Position numbers and translations under genes: made by a program. Below, piece after piece: positions 1-10,737 of a stretch of DNA of 64,000 bases. The notes beneath the pieces are model-generated. The model saw only the letters and a program-made list of their open reading frames with translations. It ran no database searches and was not told the DNA's origin. Every line of letters begins with the position of its first letter. The first letter of the stretch is position 1. Origin of the DNA: Dichetophora obliterata (Eukaryota > Arthropoda > Insecta > Diptera > Sciomyzidae); assembly GCA_963920525.1 (NCBI GenBank), contig OY986436.1:26067318-26131317 (forward strand). The letters are read 5' to 3'.

Positions 1-402
1 TAAAGTTGTGTCCGGTAACCCTAAAGAATGTAATTTTTTCATAAAATGTAATGCAAAGTCACAAAAATCATTATTGCGTGGCAATTGCGAATCTGAATCA
101 TTTAAATCTCTATGAGGTATATTGCTGTCCGAAAATATTTGATTATTTTCTAGGTTTTGTAAAGTAATATTGAAATTTGGAAGATTATTTGCATGAAAAT
201 TGTCTTGAAAGGTATGTTTACATTTTAAGCTATGTTTTTTCAACCCTGCATATGTAGAGAATTTTTTGGAACACTTTTCATTACTGAGACACTTCAATTC
301 CAAGTCTTTTTTTGACGGTAACAAAAAATGCTCTACTTTCATATGCTGTATAATAAGTGAAATATTTTGATTAAATTTTTTACAAACTGAACAGGTATAC
401 AT
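1..402 (-). CDS. Partial C2H2-like zinc-finger protein, N-terminus
   Basis: An uninterrupted reading frame of 134 codons starts at the ATG at 402 and runs off the left edge. It opens with two zinc-finger-like units: Cys4-x2-Cys7 with His20-x4-His25, then Cys38-x5-Cys44 with His57-x5-His63. After that it turns polar and rich in Asn, Asp and Ser. Paired N-terminal fingers of this kind occur in a widespread uncharacterised family of arthropod, cnidarian and fish proteins, possibly transposon-linked; that assignment is from memory. The start codon lies only 7 bases beyond the stop codon (412-410) of the upstream minus-strand coding exon. The two could be a bicistronic message, head-to-tail copies, or one gene split by decay. 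No TATA box is evident in the 7-base gap. The nucleic-acid-binding role is inferred only from the finger pattern. Confidence 0.6.
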   Translation of the reverse strand, partial: MYTCSVCKKFNQNISLIIQHMKVEHFLLPSKKDLELKCLSNEKCSKKFSTYAGLKKHSLKCKHTFQDNFHANNLPNFNITLQNLENNQIFSDSNIPHRDLNDSDSQLPRNNDFCDFALHFMKKLHSLGLPDTTL

Positions 403-409
403 TTTTTAA

Positions 410-2348
410 TTATATAGCAGAAAACTTTAGAGAAATCTCATTAACTGTGCTCGTTGTTTTACAATCAATCGTGTATACATATTTCTGAATAAATTTCCAA
501 AAGCATCTTAGATTTAGATCATATTCAATGTTAAAAATAAAGTGCAATTTAAATGTGATATCAACTGCGTTTAAAAATGAATAGTTACTGGGTAAAGGAA
601 TTAAATGAGAGTCTAAAATAACAAAATACTGAGTTATTTGTGCCTTATTTTTACCAACAGCCAATACATATGGTGCCTTTTTTTCCGATTCTGCTAGATA
701 TTCCCTGTTAGTTAATCCTTCATGCCGAAAAATCAGAAGTCTTTCAACAGCTTGCACATCATTGAGCCGGCGTATCGATTTTTGACCATTTGCAGGGGGT
801 GAAGTAGTCTTAGTAAGTTTAGAAATGAAATTGTTAGAATGTCAAAATCTGCAAAAAAAATTTTCATCAAAATAAAAAACAATTTCAGATTTGCAATAAA
901 ACCACTACCTTCTTCTCTATCTGGTTCGGTGTACAAAATTGTCTTTCCACTTGACTTTATGATATTAAAAACTTCAGATTGAATATTTGGCCACTTATTT
1001 ACTAGATTGTGTGATTTTTCCTTAAACGTTATTTCGAAATCAAATGAAATCTAAGAAAATAATATAAAAAAATTACATAAAGAAAATTTCTGAATGTTGC
1101 AACAAATAAAAATCAATCTTCTCTATTCATATTCTAACTTCGATGAAATTTACTTACTAGATTTGGACATACGAAAAAACATTGACAATTCTTATATAAC
1201 TTTTCAAAGCTTTTCAGGGTTCTTCTGTATTTTTCTGTTTTTTCAAAATGTCTTTCACATCATGCTCTTCTTCTGGTAAAGAAAATGAAGGAAGGCTTTC
1301 AAAAAGTTGTTCGATATCTTTAGAAAATTTTACTGTTGTTTCTTTTCCGCTTTTAACAACTTCGTCACTGTTGAATCTTTGATCTTAACGTCGTTTTTTG
1401 GCCTTTGCATTTTTTAGTTTGACTTGCAAAAATCCAGTATTTTGCGAATTATACAACAGTTGCTTAGTTTAAGAAAGAAAGGAACTTATTAATAATAAAA
1501 TCTTACAACAAATAAAATAAATTATTTACCAAACAGTCTCCTTTTGATTTAAAGCATGGGAAAATGTCCAAAAATGCCTTTGCTACTGCTTTTACTTCAA
1601 TTGGCGCTGGTGCGTAACCAAATTTTTCGTGGATATAACTTGCAGTTATTGATATTATCTTTCGGCGGCTGAAGGTACTTAAAGAGTTATTCTTTTCACT
1701 TTCTTTTAGAATGGAACTACCGCAGTTATGCTTGCAAATGTATTCTTTGAAAGCCTGTCATAAATTTTGCTTTTTAAATAGCTTTATAAATTCGAATAAG
1801 GAGGCGTCTATTGATAACGTGAGATTTTCTTATGTGGCCAGACTACTCATCCTATCTTTGCTCATGTAATTAATAGACGCCTTCTTTCTTCTTACCGTTG
1901 AAGTTATTGCAGAAGTTGCGGTATCACAAACGATGGACAAAGCAAGGGCATTACTAGCAGGAGTAGTTCTGGTGACAACTTGCAAATTAAAAGATGGATG
2001 GGCTGAATACTGTTCAAAGTATTCGATAAATACGTCTTCTGGAATTTCCACTCCCTGAGTATTTGCAAAATGGATAAATTCCCGCTTATCAATGCCTGTT
2101 TCTCTCAAAACTATTTTTCGTCGAAAAAACCACGTAAAAAAGAAAAAATATTACACATGATGAAATGATTTAACATAAAAAAATGTTCTCGTTGCTTAGC
2201 CAGTTTTCTATGCACTTTTTTCTGCATCCACTTTACCCGCATTGAAAAAGTCCATGTAGCACAGCCTTGTTCCTTCAGCAGCACTTATACGAACACATTT
2301 GCCTTCAATTATTAATGAAAATATTTTAGTTATCGTACTTAATTCCAT
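410..2348 (-). pseudogene. Spliced uncharacterised gene, six predicted exons, probably decaying
   Basis: Predicted exons are 2348-2237 (ATG at 2348), 2110-1896, 1754-1530, 1462 to about 1150, 1050-909 and about 808-410 (TAA). The first three introns have canonical GT/AG ends: donors GTAAAG, GTAAGA and GTAAAT. The phases of exons 1-3 join exactly (112 + 215 + 225 bases), so the N-terminal 184 residues read cleanly. Exon 4 begins QLLYNSQNTGFLQV and continues as a Lys-rich segment, but then has an in-frame TAA. The junction between exons 5 and 6 also lacks a clean frame. The last exon ends in a region with FKLHFIFNIEYD and FWKFIQKYVYT. This resembles the C-terminus of a large uncharacterised metazoan family that often lies near transposons. 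An imperfect 15-base inverted repeat (1801-1815 and 1869-1883) lies in intron 2. The function is unknown. The stops may instead mean I have misplaced a splice site. Confidence 0.5.
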
Positions 2349-2417
2349 TTTCACCACTGATTATTTAAAATTAGACATTTTTAAGTGTCAAATAAGTGAA
2401 CGCGAACGCAAATCTGC

Positions 2418-3062
2418 TAAAGCTGCTTTTAGACGACGCTACAATGTCTTAAGACAAATTTTCATGTGACTGTCAAATTTTGTCCGATGTGAAAAGTATT
2501 TTCCAATTTACTTCCACACGAACGATTTTTCTGTGAGACAAAAATGTAAACAACAACAGCTGTTTATGCCAAAAAGAAAATTTAAAAAATGGATTTAGAG
2601 ACAACCGTCTTAGCAATATATAGCGTAATTGTATTAATTAATGCTATTAAAAAAGTAACAAATGGAAAAAAAGAATAGATACAGAGCATTGTGAATCCGC
2701 GCATGGCTTTTGGCAAGAAATAGCCCTATGAGCTTAAGAACTCCTGCCTTAGGCCATTCAAACTGAAATAAAACATGGTATGGTTTTACATTTATGTATA
2801 TTATATAAGGATTTTATTATAAAATTTACTTTTATGCAGTTTTTCGCCACATTTAAAACCAATATTTTATACAATGAAACGTTTAATTCATATAAAAACA
2901 AACCGCACATGTTGTTTTTCCTTGAAATCAACCCTGTATCGCATAGAAAGTCATAAGAAAATAGAAACAATTCTAAAAATTAATGTGTCTCTAATAGTCG
3001 CAAGACTTAAGACATTTTGGGCATGTCTTAAGACAATGTCATATCGTCTAGAAGCAACTTAA
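2418..3062. mobile_element. 645-bp element with 39-bp terminal inverted repeats (MITE-like)
   Basis: Bases 2418-2456 and the reverse complement of 3024-3062 match at 31 of 39 positions. Both carry a GCTTYTAGACGA-type block and end in TGTCTTAAGACA. The interior is AT-rich with no convincing ORF. I could not identify a target-site duplication. The element sits about 70 bp upstream of the start of the spliced minus-strand gene, where it could contain or displace that gene's promoter. The superfamily is not determined. Confidence 0.55.
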
Positions 3063-3414
3063 ACTAGCAAAAACAATTTGACAGAAATTTCGGATCACTT
3101 AGATTAAATATTTTTACGGTTCATAGCTTTCAAAGTGATAGCCTCAAAGCAAAGAGCAGCATGTCTTGAGTATTATGACTTTAAATTTCCAGATTTCGGT
3201 GAATATTTTACTTTTCAACCAGAATATATTTTGATTTACACATGATATCCATATAAAATTTTTATATTATATTTGTTCTATTATTTTTATAACATTGAAT
3301 GGTATAAAATTTATAATTTATTTGGAATAAAAAAAGTTTATACCACACAAATGTTATAAAAAAGATAAAATTTACCCTCAAATTTTTTACTGTGTGGACA
3401 AAAGGATTTTATAG

Positions 3415-3992
3415 GTAAATGCAAAGCAGATAAACTCGCTCGTACAGATACTACCAAACAACTATCTATAGATAAGGCAAGCCTTGGTATTCCTCTCACC
3501 ACTTGTAAACTCCTTACACATGAGTTATCCGGTATCACAACCAACAACAGATGGTCAGCGGGTAACACGCGTAATATAACGCGGCAAATCTGACCCAAGC
3601 TCAACCGTAAGCGTTCAAAAGAACTAATTTCTCTCAGAAGAGACCACATCCGCACCATGGTAGGGATATTTACAGGGCACTGCCCAAAGGGGATTGGACA
3701 TACCCCACAACGACTTCTGCAGAAGCTGTAGAGATGAGGAGGAGGAAGAATCTACGAAGAATCCTCTGCACTTGCCCAGCGCTGGCTCAAAATTGCTTTC
3801 TCCACTTAGGTAACTGGTTCTTTAATGACCTTGACGAGCTCTCGAAATCTTCGGTTTACCGAATCCTGGGCTTAGTAAACAGCTCAATATGGTTTAAATA
3901 CAGATAGGAAAAATTAGCCCTTGATATCACTATGGGCCTCATTGGCCTAAGTGTGTCTTGTTTGAGACAGCCACACTAACCTTACCTAACAC
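3415..3992 (+). mobile_element. 3' end of an I/LOA-type non-LTR retrotransposon (decayed)
   Basis: The plus strand reads the end of an RNase H domain (AKADKLART-like, with the usual A-D-K-L-A context) and then a linker ending TMVGIFTGHCP. A C-terminal zinc knuckle follows after a frameshift: C-R-S-C, a run of Glu, then ILCTCPAL. It ends at a stop near 3907. One Trp codon is now TGA, in the QI*PKLNRKR stretch. The 3' untranslated tail ends in CTAACCTTACCTAAC near 3992, a TAACC-type tail also seen on other elements in this window. Everything upstream of the RNase H tail is missing, as expected of a 5'-truncated LINE insertion. The open frame on the opposite strand (3338-3658) is a shadow. Confidence 0.7.
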
Positions 3993-4369
3993 CTCTTCAC
4001 ATTTACACTCAATCCCAGGCGAAGAGAGCTGTTCTAAGGATGACTAGTGAAGATATCGTGCATCATAGCCACTCTTATAAAAATTTATCTTGAAACATTT
4101 GTGTTTATTTTTTGTACCAACGAACTGTTTTGTTATGTTATAAATTCTATTTTTTAGAGTATTTTTATAGTTTTTTTAATTTTTAAATATACCCCAGACA
4201 AAATATTCGACAGGAAAATGGCATTATATCAGCATAATTGTGGCAAATGAGCAGAGTTCTGGCAGTATGTTGAAATGTGGTGGCAGCCAGTTTACTTTTT
4301 TTTAAAAAAAGGCTGCCAGAAAGTAGCAGCATGAAGGCATGGAAAAGTCAGTAGAAGGCAGTGTGTCGA

Positions 4370-4500
4370 AATTCGGCATTGTATTGGACGGCAACTGAAA
4401 TGTTCAAGCAGCTCAAACATTTTTCTTCTTCCGCACTATAACGGCAGGCATATGAACTCTGTTGAAAAAAACCATTATTTTGGCATTGAACTGAAATATT
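4370..4500. repeat. Dispersed repeat related to 10125-10200
   Basis: GGCAGGCATATGAACTCT at about 4443 continues as G/T-rich sequence with a CATTATTTTGGCATTGAACTG-like block. It matches GGCAGGCGCATGAACTCT at about 10125 and the bases that follow. A second, partial unit precedes it at about 4375-4425 (CATTGTATTGGACGGCAAC, then CAAGCAGCTCAAACATTTT). It could be an LTR or MITE remnant. The second copy lies just past the BEL/Pao coding end, which favours an LTR, but this is inference. Confidence 0.4.
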
Positions 4501-4751
4501 TTATTTTTTTACTTGATTGCTAAACCTTAACAGATTTTATAGCAAATTTAAAATTATAAAATAAGATATTTAATACAATTTAAAAATATAAAGTATGATT
4601 TTGAATGAAATAATGTATTATTAACAAACTAAAAAGTTTTAGTAAATTGCTTAAAGTATATAATTTTATTAAAGTATAAAAAAAAATAAAAAAAAAAAAT
4701 GTTAAGTCAAAATCGATAATATCAGACAGCATAGCAGGGTTGCGTTTTCAA

Positions 4752-4999
4752 GACAAACAAGGTCAAGTTAGCAACAATTTTTGTATACGGCGGAGTCGTG
4801 TGACAAACAAGGTCTCATACCCAATAAAACACCACTCCAATAGGTATATATATAATATATATCGTTCTGTCTCCCTGAAGCCGGTGAAATCCTGGCTTGA
4901 CAGGGAGGTTACTCGACAAACTAGGTCAACTTCACCAAACCAATTTTCATAAAATAAAGAAAACCAGTTGCGAACGCAGGCACCAAGACAAACTAGGTC
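4752..4999 (+). repeat. Four spaced copies of GACAAAC(A/T)AGGTC
   Basis: The 13-base motif GACAAAC(A/T)AGGTC occurs at 4752-4764, 4802-4814, 4915-4927 and 4987-4999, always on the plus strand. The spacings are unequal: 50, 113 and 72 bases. The outer GAC and GTC are inverted repeats of each other. The intervals between copies do not look alike, so this is not a simple tandem array. The function is unknown. Confidence 0.6.
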
Positions 5000-5297
5000 T
5001 TATCGGCCACTCATATTAATATATTACAAATCGATCTAACGTAGTGTTTCAAGAGGTAAAAAGACACCAAGACACCACGGTACCGTCAACAAATGTTGTC
5101 ACAACCATCTTGAAGATATGAGGCAATTGAAGATCCCAGGTTTAGGTCCATTCAGATTATTTAGATGTATTATACACCAAAATTTTCCATTTTACGCTTA
5201 GGTCCATTTATCCATTTAGATTGTTATATTACATTACTGGATTGTGTTTACAAATCACCAGATGCATCAGATATATGTTTGAAAGAACTTTACATAA

Positions 5298-8200
5298 TCA
5301 ACGACGGTACTGCAGGTAATCTATAATTTTATGTTTGATTGAGTCCATGGATTCACTTAAGGATATAACATCAGATACAAAATTAAAATCACCGCAAGCG
5401 CTTCTAAGAGGTTCATTTTGCAAATAATTAGTTCTACAAAAGTTCATGTGGAGTAACTCAAAAGATCTTCTAGGACGAAGAGGAATATTAAAATATATTT
5501 TACTCAATAAATATGGACTGTTTACATAGCCATGTAAAAGTTTTATAATCCAACAAGCATTTATCATAATTCTCCGATTTTTTAAAGAAGGAAGATTTAA
5601 GAGTTGTAACCGATATTCATAAGGTGGTAAGTGAAAATCAGTATTACAATAAAGATAGCTTAAGCAAAACAAAAGAAATTGTTTCTGCACTGATTCAATG
5701 TCGTCTATGTAACAACCGTATCGTGGGCACCAAACAACTGAAGCGTATTCTAAGATAGGCCGCACTAGGGAAGTGAATAAGGTTTTCGTTATGAAAGGAT
5801 CATTAAACTCTTTTGCCCAACGTTTAATAAATCCTAAAGTACTGTTTGCTCTATTTATTATTTTATTTACATGAATATTAAAGCGTAGTTTAGGATCCAT
5901 TGTAACTCCAAGATCATTGAAACTATCTAAGGACTCCAATGGATAACCACAAATTTTGAAGGTACATTTAATTGGTGGTTTGCGCGAGAAAGACATATGC
6001 TTGCATTTCTTCATGTTGAGGTTCATACGGTTCGTTTTGCACCAGTTATGAAGATGATCAATGTCGGCTTGCAAAAACACAGCGTCATTATCATTTTTAA
6101 AAGAAATGAAGAGTTTGACGTCGTCAGCAAACATTAAGATGCTGGAATGCATTATGACAGATGGCAAATCGTTTATAAAAAGTAGAAACAGAAGAGGCCC
6201 AAGATGACTTCCTTGACGTACTCCTGAAGTAACAGGAAACTCGTGTGATTTCTTGAGCTTAAAAAGAACAGATTGTGTTCTATTGCTTAGGTAAGACTCA
6301 ATCCACTTTACCAACGGTATAGGAAATCCAACAAGATGTAATTTTAAGATCAATAGTTTGTGATTTACAACGTCAAAAGCTTTGCTAAAATCCGTGTAAA
6401 TAACATCAGTCTGCATGCCTTTTCCAAAGTTTTCTATAGTTTTTGATGTAAATTCGAGAAGGTTAGTAACAGTCGATTTTCCAGAAAGGAATCCATGTTG
6501 GAAAGGAGACATTAAAGATTTAACGCTATGCGATAGTCGTGATGTAACAATTGCCTCCAAAAGTTTAGGCAAAGCGCTCAATTTTGCGATGCCACGGTAG
6601 TTATCAATTAAAGACCTATTTCCGGATTTATGCAGCGGAATAATAAATGAATGCTTCCAGGCTGCAGGAAAACAGCAGGATTTTAATGATGAAGTAAATA
6701 GTAAAGATATTGGAGTTACTAATTCTTCACAGCAGTATTTTAATATACATGAAGGTATGTTATCAGGACCACTTTTATATGATGTTTTAATATTTTTTAA
6801 AAATGATAAGACTGTGTTTGTGTCAATTATTGGGAAATAAATATCCCCAGATTGAATATTGAAAGGATAACTTAAATAATCATAGGACGATGATGAATAA
6901 GTCGTCTTGAAAAAGTCTGCAAAAAGATTGCAAATACTATTATCATTATCAGACCCAACCGAATTATACTTCATAAAAGAAGGATAGGAATCAATCTTGC
7001 GTTTTGTGTTAACAAAGTTCCAGAAGGATTTAGCATCAGATTTGATGTTTAATTTTACTTTTGTTAAGTAGGTATTATAGGATTGTTTGAATAACTGTTG
7101 ATAACTGTATTTAATCGAGGTATAGCATCCAAAATCGCATATGTTATGTGTTTTTTGATATTTTTTATAGTATTTAGATTTCAAGTTCCCCATTTTTCTT
7201 AATTCATTTGTATACCATACCGGACCCGATGTCAAAGAGGCTTTCCTTTGCGGAACAGCTTTAAGAAAACAATCATTGAGCGTTCTATTAAACGCATATA
7301 CCGCATCATCAAGACTCTGAGAAGATAAACTTTTTGTATTAATATTTAGAATAGAATTCCAGTTTATGTTAGACAAGTTATTCTTTAAAATCACGTAGTT
7401 TGTTTTTTTAAAGTTAAACTCAATAGGTGGTTGAGAATCATAATACTTTACAGATGGTTTTGGAAAATTTAAAATAATTTCTAATGTTGGATGATGAGAA
7501 TCTTCGGGTGTAACCAGAGGATCTGATTTAGACACAGATGCGATATTGCTGTCATCAAAAAACACCAGATCAAGCAAACGATTATTTTTGTTAAAAATGC
7601 AGTTAAGTTGGAATAGCCCTTGGATTGAGAGCTCGTTTAAAAAGTAATTATCGGATGAACTTTCAGACGAAGGTAAAAATATTTCAGGAATTTCAGAACA
7701 ACAGTTCCAAGAAACGTTTGGCAGGTTAAAATCTCCAGTTATTAAAATATGATCATTAAATTGCAGTTTTGAGCAAACTTTACTAATAGAAGCCAAATGT
7801 TTGCTATAAACTTCTAAGGTAGAAAGGGGAGGAATATATGAGCATTAGGGCGGGTCAAATTCTGGCTCAGCGAAATTCGTAAAATACATGTAATTTCAAG
7901 ACTTTTTCTCCACTACAGCATAGACAAATTCTGAAAAAAAGCTGTGCGGACTTTCGTAAATAGATTCATACACATACATTCATACATTCATATTTTATAA
8001 TTGAGAACAAAATCTATTTACGAAAGTCCGCACAGCTTTTTTTCAGAATTTGTGTATGCTGTAGTGGAGAAAAAGTCTTGAAATTACATGTATTTTACGA
8101 ATTTCGCTGAGCCAGACCTCCAAAAAATTCGTCCATACAAATTGACCCGCCATATATATAAGCATATATGCTCATTGAGCATGTAATAAAAAGGCTCAAG

Positions 8201-8520
8201 GAACCAAACTTAACATGAACACAACAGAATTCAATGTCCAAGGATTCTGGAATTAATAACTCTTCAGAGAAATGTGTCGCTTTGACTGCAATCAACACAC
8301 CCCCACCTTTAGAGCAAATACCAGGAATGGAGTTTCTATCTTTGCGGTATATGTTAAATTTGTTGCACAGAATTTCAGTATTTAGAGTGTTAGGTTTCAG
8401 TCAAGTCTCACTAAAAGCCATTATATTAAAGTGAAGGTTGTGACTCAAAATTAATAAATTATTTAGTTTTGTGTTAATGCCACGAACGTTTTGGTAAAGG
8501 ATAAGGAACTGAAAGCAACA
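5298..8520 (-). pseudogene. CR1-type retrotransposon ORF2: endonuclease plus reverse transcriptase
   Basis: The protein starts near 8520, overlapping the end of ORF1, with the endonuclease motif LYQNVRGIN. It continues through AFSET, where the following Trp codon is TGA, to KGGGVLIAV and the Y-I-P-P block. There a 303-bp foldback element (7849-8151) interrupts it. The frame resumes and is open for 832 residues (7796-5298): GDFNLP, LDLVFFDD and SHHPTLE of the endonuclease, then reverse transcriptase motifs SGPDNIPS, YTDFSKAFDVVNH, SGVRQGSHLGPLLF and FADDVKLF (catalytic Asp pair near 6120-6128), the thumb, and the end at YLQYRR. There is no RNase H, as usual in CR1. It would nick target DNA and reverse-transcribe the element RNA. 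The long intact part suggests fairly recent activity, but the insertion and the stop make it dead. Confidence 0.85.
7849..8151. mobile_element. 303-bp foldback (palindromic MITE) inside the CR1 endonuclease
   Basis: Left arm 7849-7966 and right arm 8011-8151 are near-perfect inverted repeats around a short A/T-rich centre. They start GGCGGGTCAA and end TTGACCCGCC. The right arm carries about 22 extra bases. The element splits the CR1 endonuclease frame exactly between the ITCS and YIPP residues. The host bases on the two sides share an imperfect ATGCT(T/C)ATATAT, a possible target duplication of about 9-12 bp. That length would suit a Mutator-like element, but the class is inference. Confidence 0.75.
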
Positions 8521-8522
8521 AT

Positions 8523-9573
8523 CTAGTTTTTTTGATTCTTGTTAAAAACCGAAAAAGTAGCCAAGGAAGTTGTAGGCCGAGGTCTAGAAATAAATTCATG
8601 CACCATCGTATTGTCAGGCCAAAACTTTTGATCCAATACCTTGTGAAAAAGATCACCAGGCAAAGATATTTTAAAAGAGGACGTAATTCGCTCGTATGAA
8701 AAATTGAATTTGTAAACAGAGATATTTTTATTTACAACATTCAGCTTAGAGTTTATATAGAATAACACGTCTTCACCGGATGTATCAGCTGCAAAACGAG
8801 AAACAAATATAGATTTTGCAGGCTCAATAATCACAAGTTCTTTATGAACAGGGGCTTTGATACTGCTGTTCGTTACTTGTTTCGGTATCGCTCCTGTAGA
8901 AACCGGAGTAATCTGAGAAGGTGCAGGGACCACATTTGAGGAAATACAAGTTTCAGCGTAAGTTTTTTTTTGTGGCAGAAACGCGAGGAGAATCAGCATT
9001 TTCCTCTATGATTTGTATTGCTTCAACAGAAAGAGAAATCTGATCAGCTGACGCAGCGACCTTAGTTGGTGCGATATTATCAGTCATTTGATCAGTATTG
9101 ACAGCACCAATTGATTGATCTTCAAGCTGTATGTTCACATTAGGGAAAATAGTTAAAGTAGAAGGTAGAACAGTATTATTATTGGGTGACGGCATGGCTA
9201 TATCAGTAGTTTTAGCTGAACTACGAAGATTTTTGTTTGAACGTTTACGTTTTGGAGAATTGTAAGCTTCCTCCATAATTTTAAACTTTTTAAACAAATC
9301 TTCGTATTCACTCAGTCTATCTTGTGCTACCTTTAGATCCTTAGCCACCTCCAAAAAACCTTTCCGAGATTGTCTAATAAGTTTAAAGATCTCAACGTTT
9401 GTAAACCTGCAATCTTCACATGACCAACGAAGTCCCTTACTTTCGTTGAGTGCATCGAAAATCCTCGCAGTCAACGCTGCACATTTGATGTGAAAAAATG
9501 AATCACACAACCAGCAAGTAACCAGCCGGTCTGATTCACCCTTTACAGCGCAGTTTCGGAAATTGCAGATCAT
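8523..9573 (-). pseudogene. CR1-type ORF1 with PHD-like zinc finger (frameshifted)
   Basis: The first part (9573-8953) starts MICNFRNC and carries a PHD-type Cys/His array: C-x4-C ... C-x2-C ... H-x2-C ... W-x-C-x2-C. A heptad-like Glu/Lys-rich stretch follows, with a basic KRKRSNK segment. The frame then shifts in the overlap 8953-8999 and continues 8999-8523, ending ...FNKNQKN. PHD-type fingers are typical of ORF1 proteins of the CR1 clade, which bind the element RNA. The start choice is the first Met before the finger. ORF2 begins at or just before the ORF1 stop. The frameshift could be a real programmed shift, but decay is more likely given the other lesions. Confidence 0.75.
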
Positions 9574-10275
9574 TTTCAGTTTAATAGTAAGTTTTGCAAT
9601 ATAGATGAAAGTAAAAGGAGAAAAATGAACTTAAATGCTTTTAGTGAAAAACAGTTTATTTTGTTTAAAGACACTGTACTGTAGAAACTTTGCAGCCCTG
9701 ATTTTATAGAACCAACGAATTGAAAAGTTTTATAAGCACTAGAGTTTTTGCAGTAGCGTGAAAACAGCTGTAAAAGTAAATACAATAATTTGCTCTATAG
9801 AAACCTGTTTGCGCTAAAAACAAAACAGGAAGAAGGAAAGAAGCAAATTATAAACAAATATACATATATATATATATATATATTTATATTGAAAATTAAA
9901 TTAAATATCAAGTATTTTAAAAGGATGTAATCCACGTTATCACGCTTCCAGATGTATGAGCACGCCGATCAAAGCTGTTTATTTCTATTTATTTATATTA
10001 ATTTTGAACTTTTGGTTAAAGATATCTTTAAAAGTAAGAGCTCGCAAAAACACGTCTAAACGGTAAGAAGATAACGAATGTGAAGATTTGGGCAGGCTTA
10101 AAAGTTTTGTTTTCTACAGAATACTGGCAGGCGCATGAACTCTATTAAAAACAAGCATTGTATTGGCATCCAATTGAAAGGGTCTAGCAGCTTAAAAATG
10201 TTTTGCTTTCTAGACAACAGAATCATCTCGTCTTATACTGGAAGGGGCTTTTATTCTGACTAACTCTTCTGAGCT
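9574..10275. other. Spacer: CR1 5' UTR side, (AT)n and unassigned AT-rich sequence
   Basis: There is no supported gene. A short (TA)n run lies at about 9857-9886. From about 10100 to 10275 the sequence is downstream of the BEL/Pao coding end on the minus strand and may hold part of its 3' LTR. It includes the repeat shared with 4370-4500. Confidence 0.4.
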
Positions 10276-10737
10276 CTAACTTTTTACTGGCTTTAACTTG
10301 AATTTTATGAAAACCTTTTTACATGGAAGCCGGCTCAATTTCTGTACAGGGCGCTCCAAAGTCACCCTTTTCATTTGCTTTTCGCCAGGCTCCCAGTCAG
10401 CTGTAGCAACCCTTAAACGTACATTTTGTACTAATCCATCTTGACCTGAGAACACCTGAATTGCACGAGCAGTCTTCCAAAAAGTTGGTGGTACATTATC
10501 TTCGCGAATTATCACCATGTCTCCCACATTTAAATTGCGCTGAGCCTTACGCCACTTCGGTCGCTGTTGCAGATCATTTAAATAATACTGAGACCATACC
10601 TTCCATAGCGACTGAGTCATTTTCTGAAGTTGTGCAGCGAGTTTTAGCCTGTTGTCGGGAATAGCCTGTACGTTTGCTCCAAATGGTTGAATGATCGGTT
10701 CACCAATCAAAAAATGCGCTGGTGTTAAGAATGATAT
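10276..10737 (-). pseudogene. BEL/Pao LTR-retrotransposon polyprotein, C-terminal integrase tail
   Basis: The frame reads SFLTPAHFLIGEP, then LWKVWSQYYLNDLQQRPKW, then GDMVIIREDNVPPTFWK, and ends KLKPVKS. This order (LTP-x-HFLIG, W-x2-W-x3-YL-x2-LQ-R-x-KW, G-D-x-V-x-I-x-E-x2-P-P-x2-W) is the signature of the conserved domain at the end of BEL/Pao integrases (DUF5641). It sits where the enzyme engages the integration complex. All upstream domains (protease, RT, RNase H, integrase core) are absent. The homology starts abruptly near 10737 beside an unrelated coding-like stretch, so the element is truncated or recombined there. Confidence 0.85.

Larger units (their letters stand above)
3993..5297. 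other. Non-coding AT-rich spacer with small repeats
   Basis: There is no supported gene here. The stretch contains a small hairpin (TGGCAGCC at 4281-4288 facing GGCTGCCA at 4311-4318 across an A/T loop), a dispersed repeat shared with 10125-10200, and four spaced copies of a 13-base motif. The right part (about 5100-5297) is likely the 3' UTR of the CR1 element that reads toward it. Confidence 0.4.

Noticed and set aside
3338..3658. 106-codon minus-strand gene
   Set aside because: It is antisense to the plus-strand RNase H and linker coding sequence of an I/LOA element.
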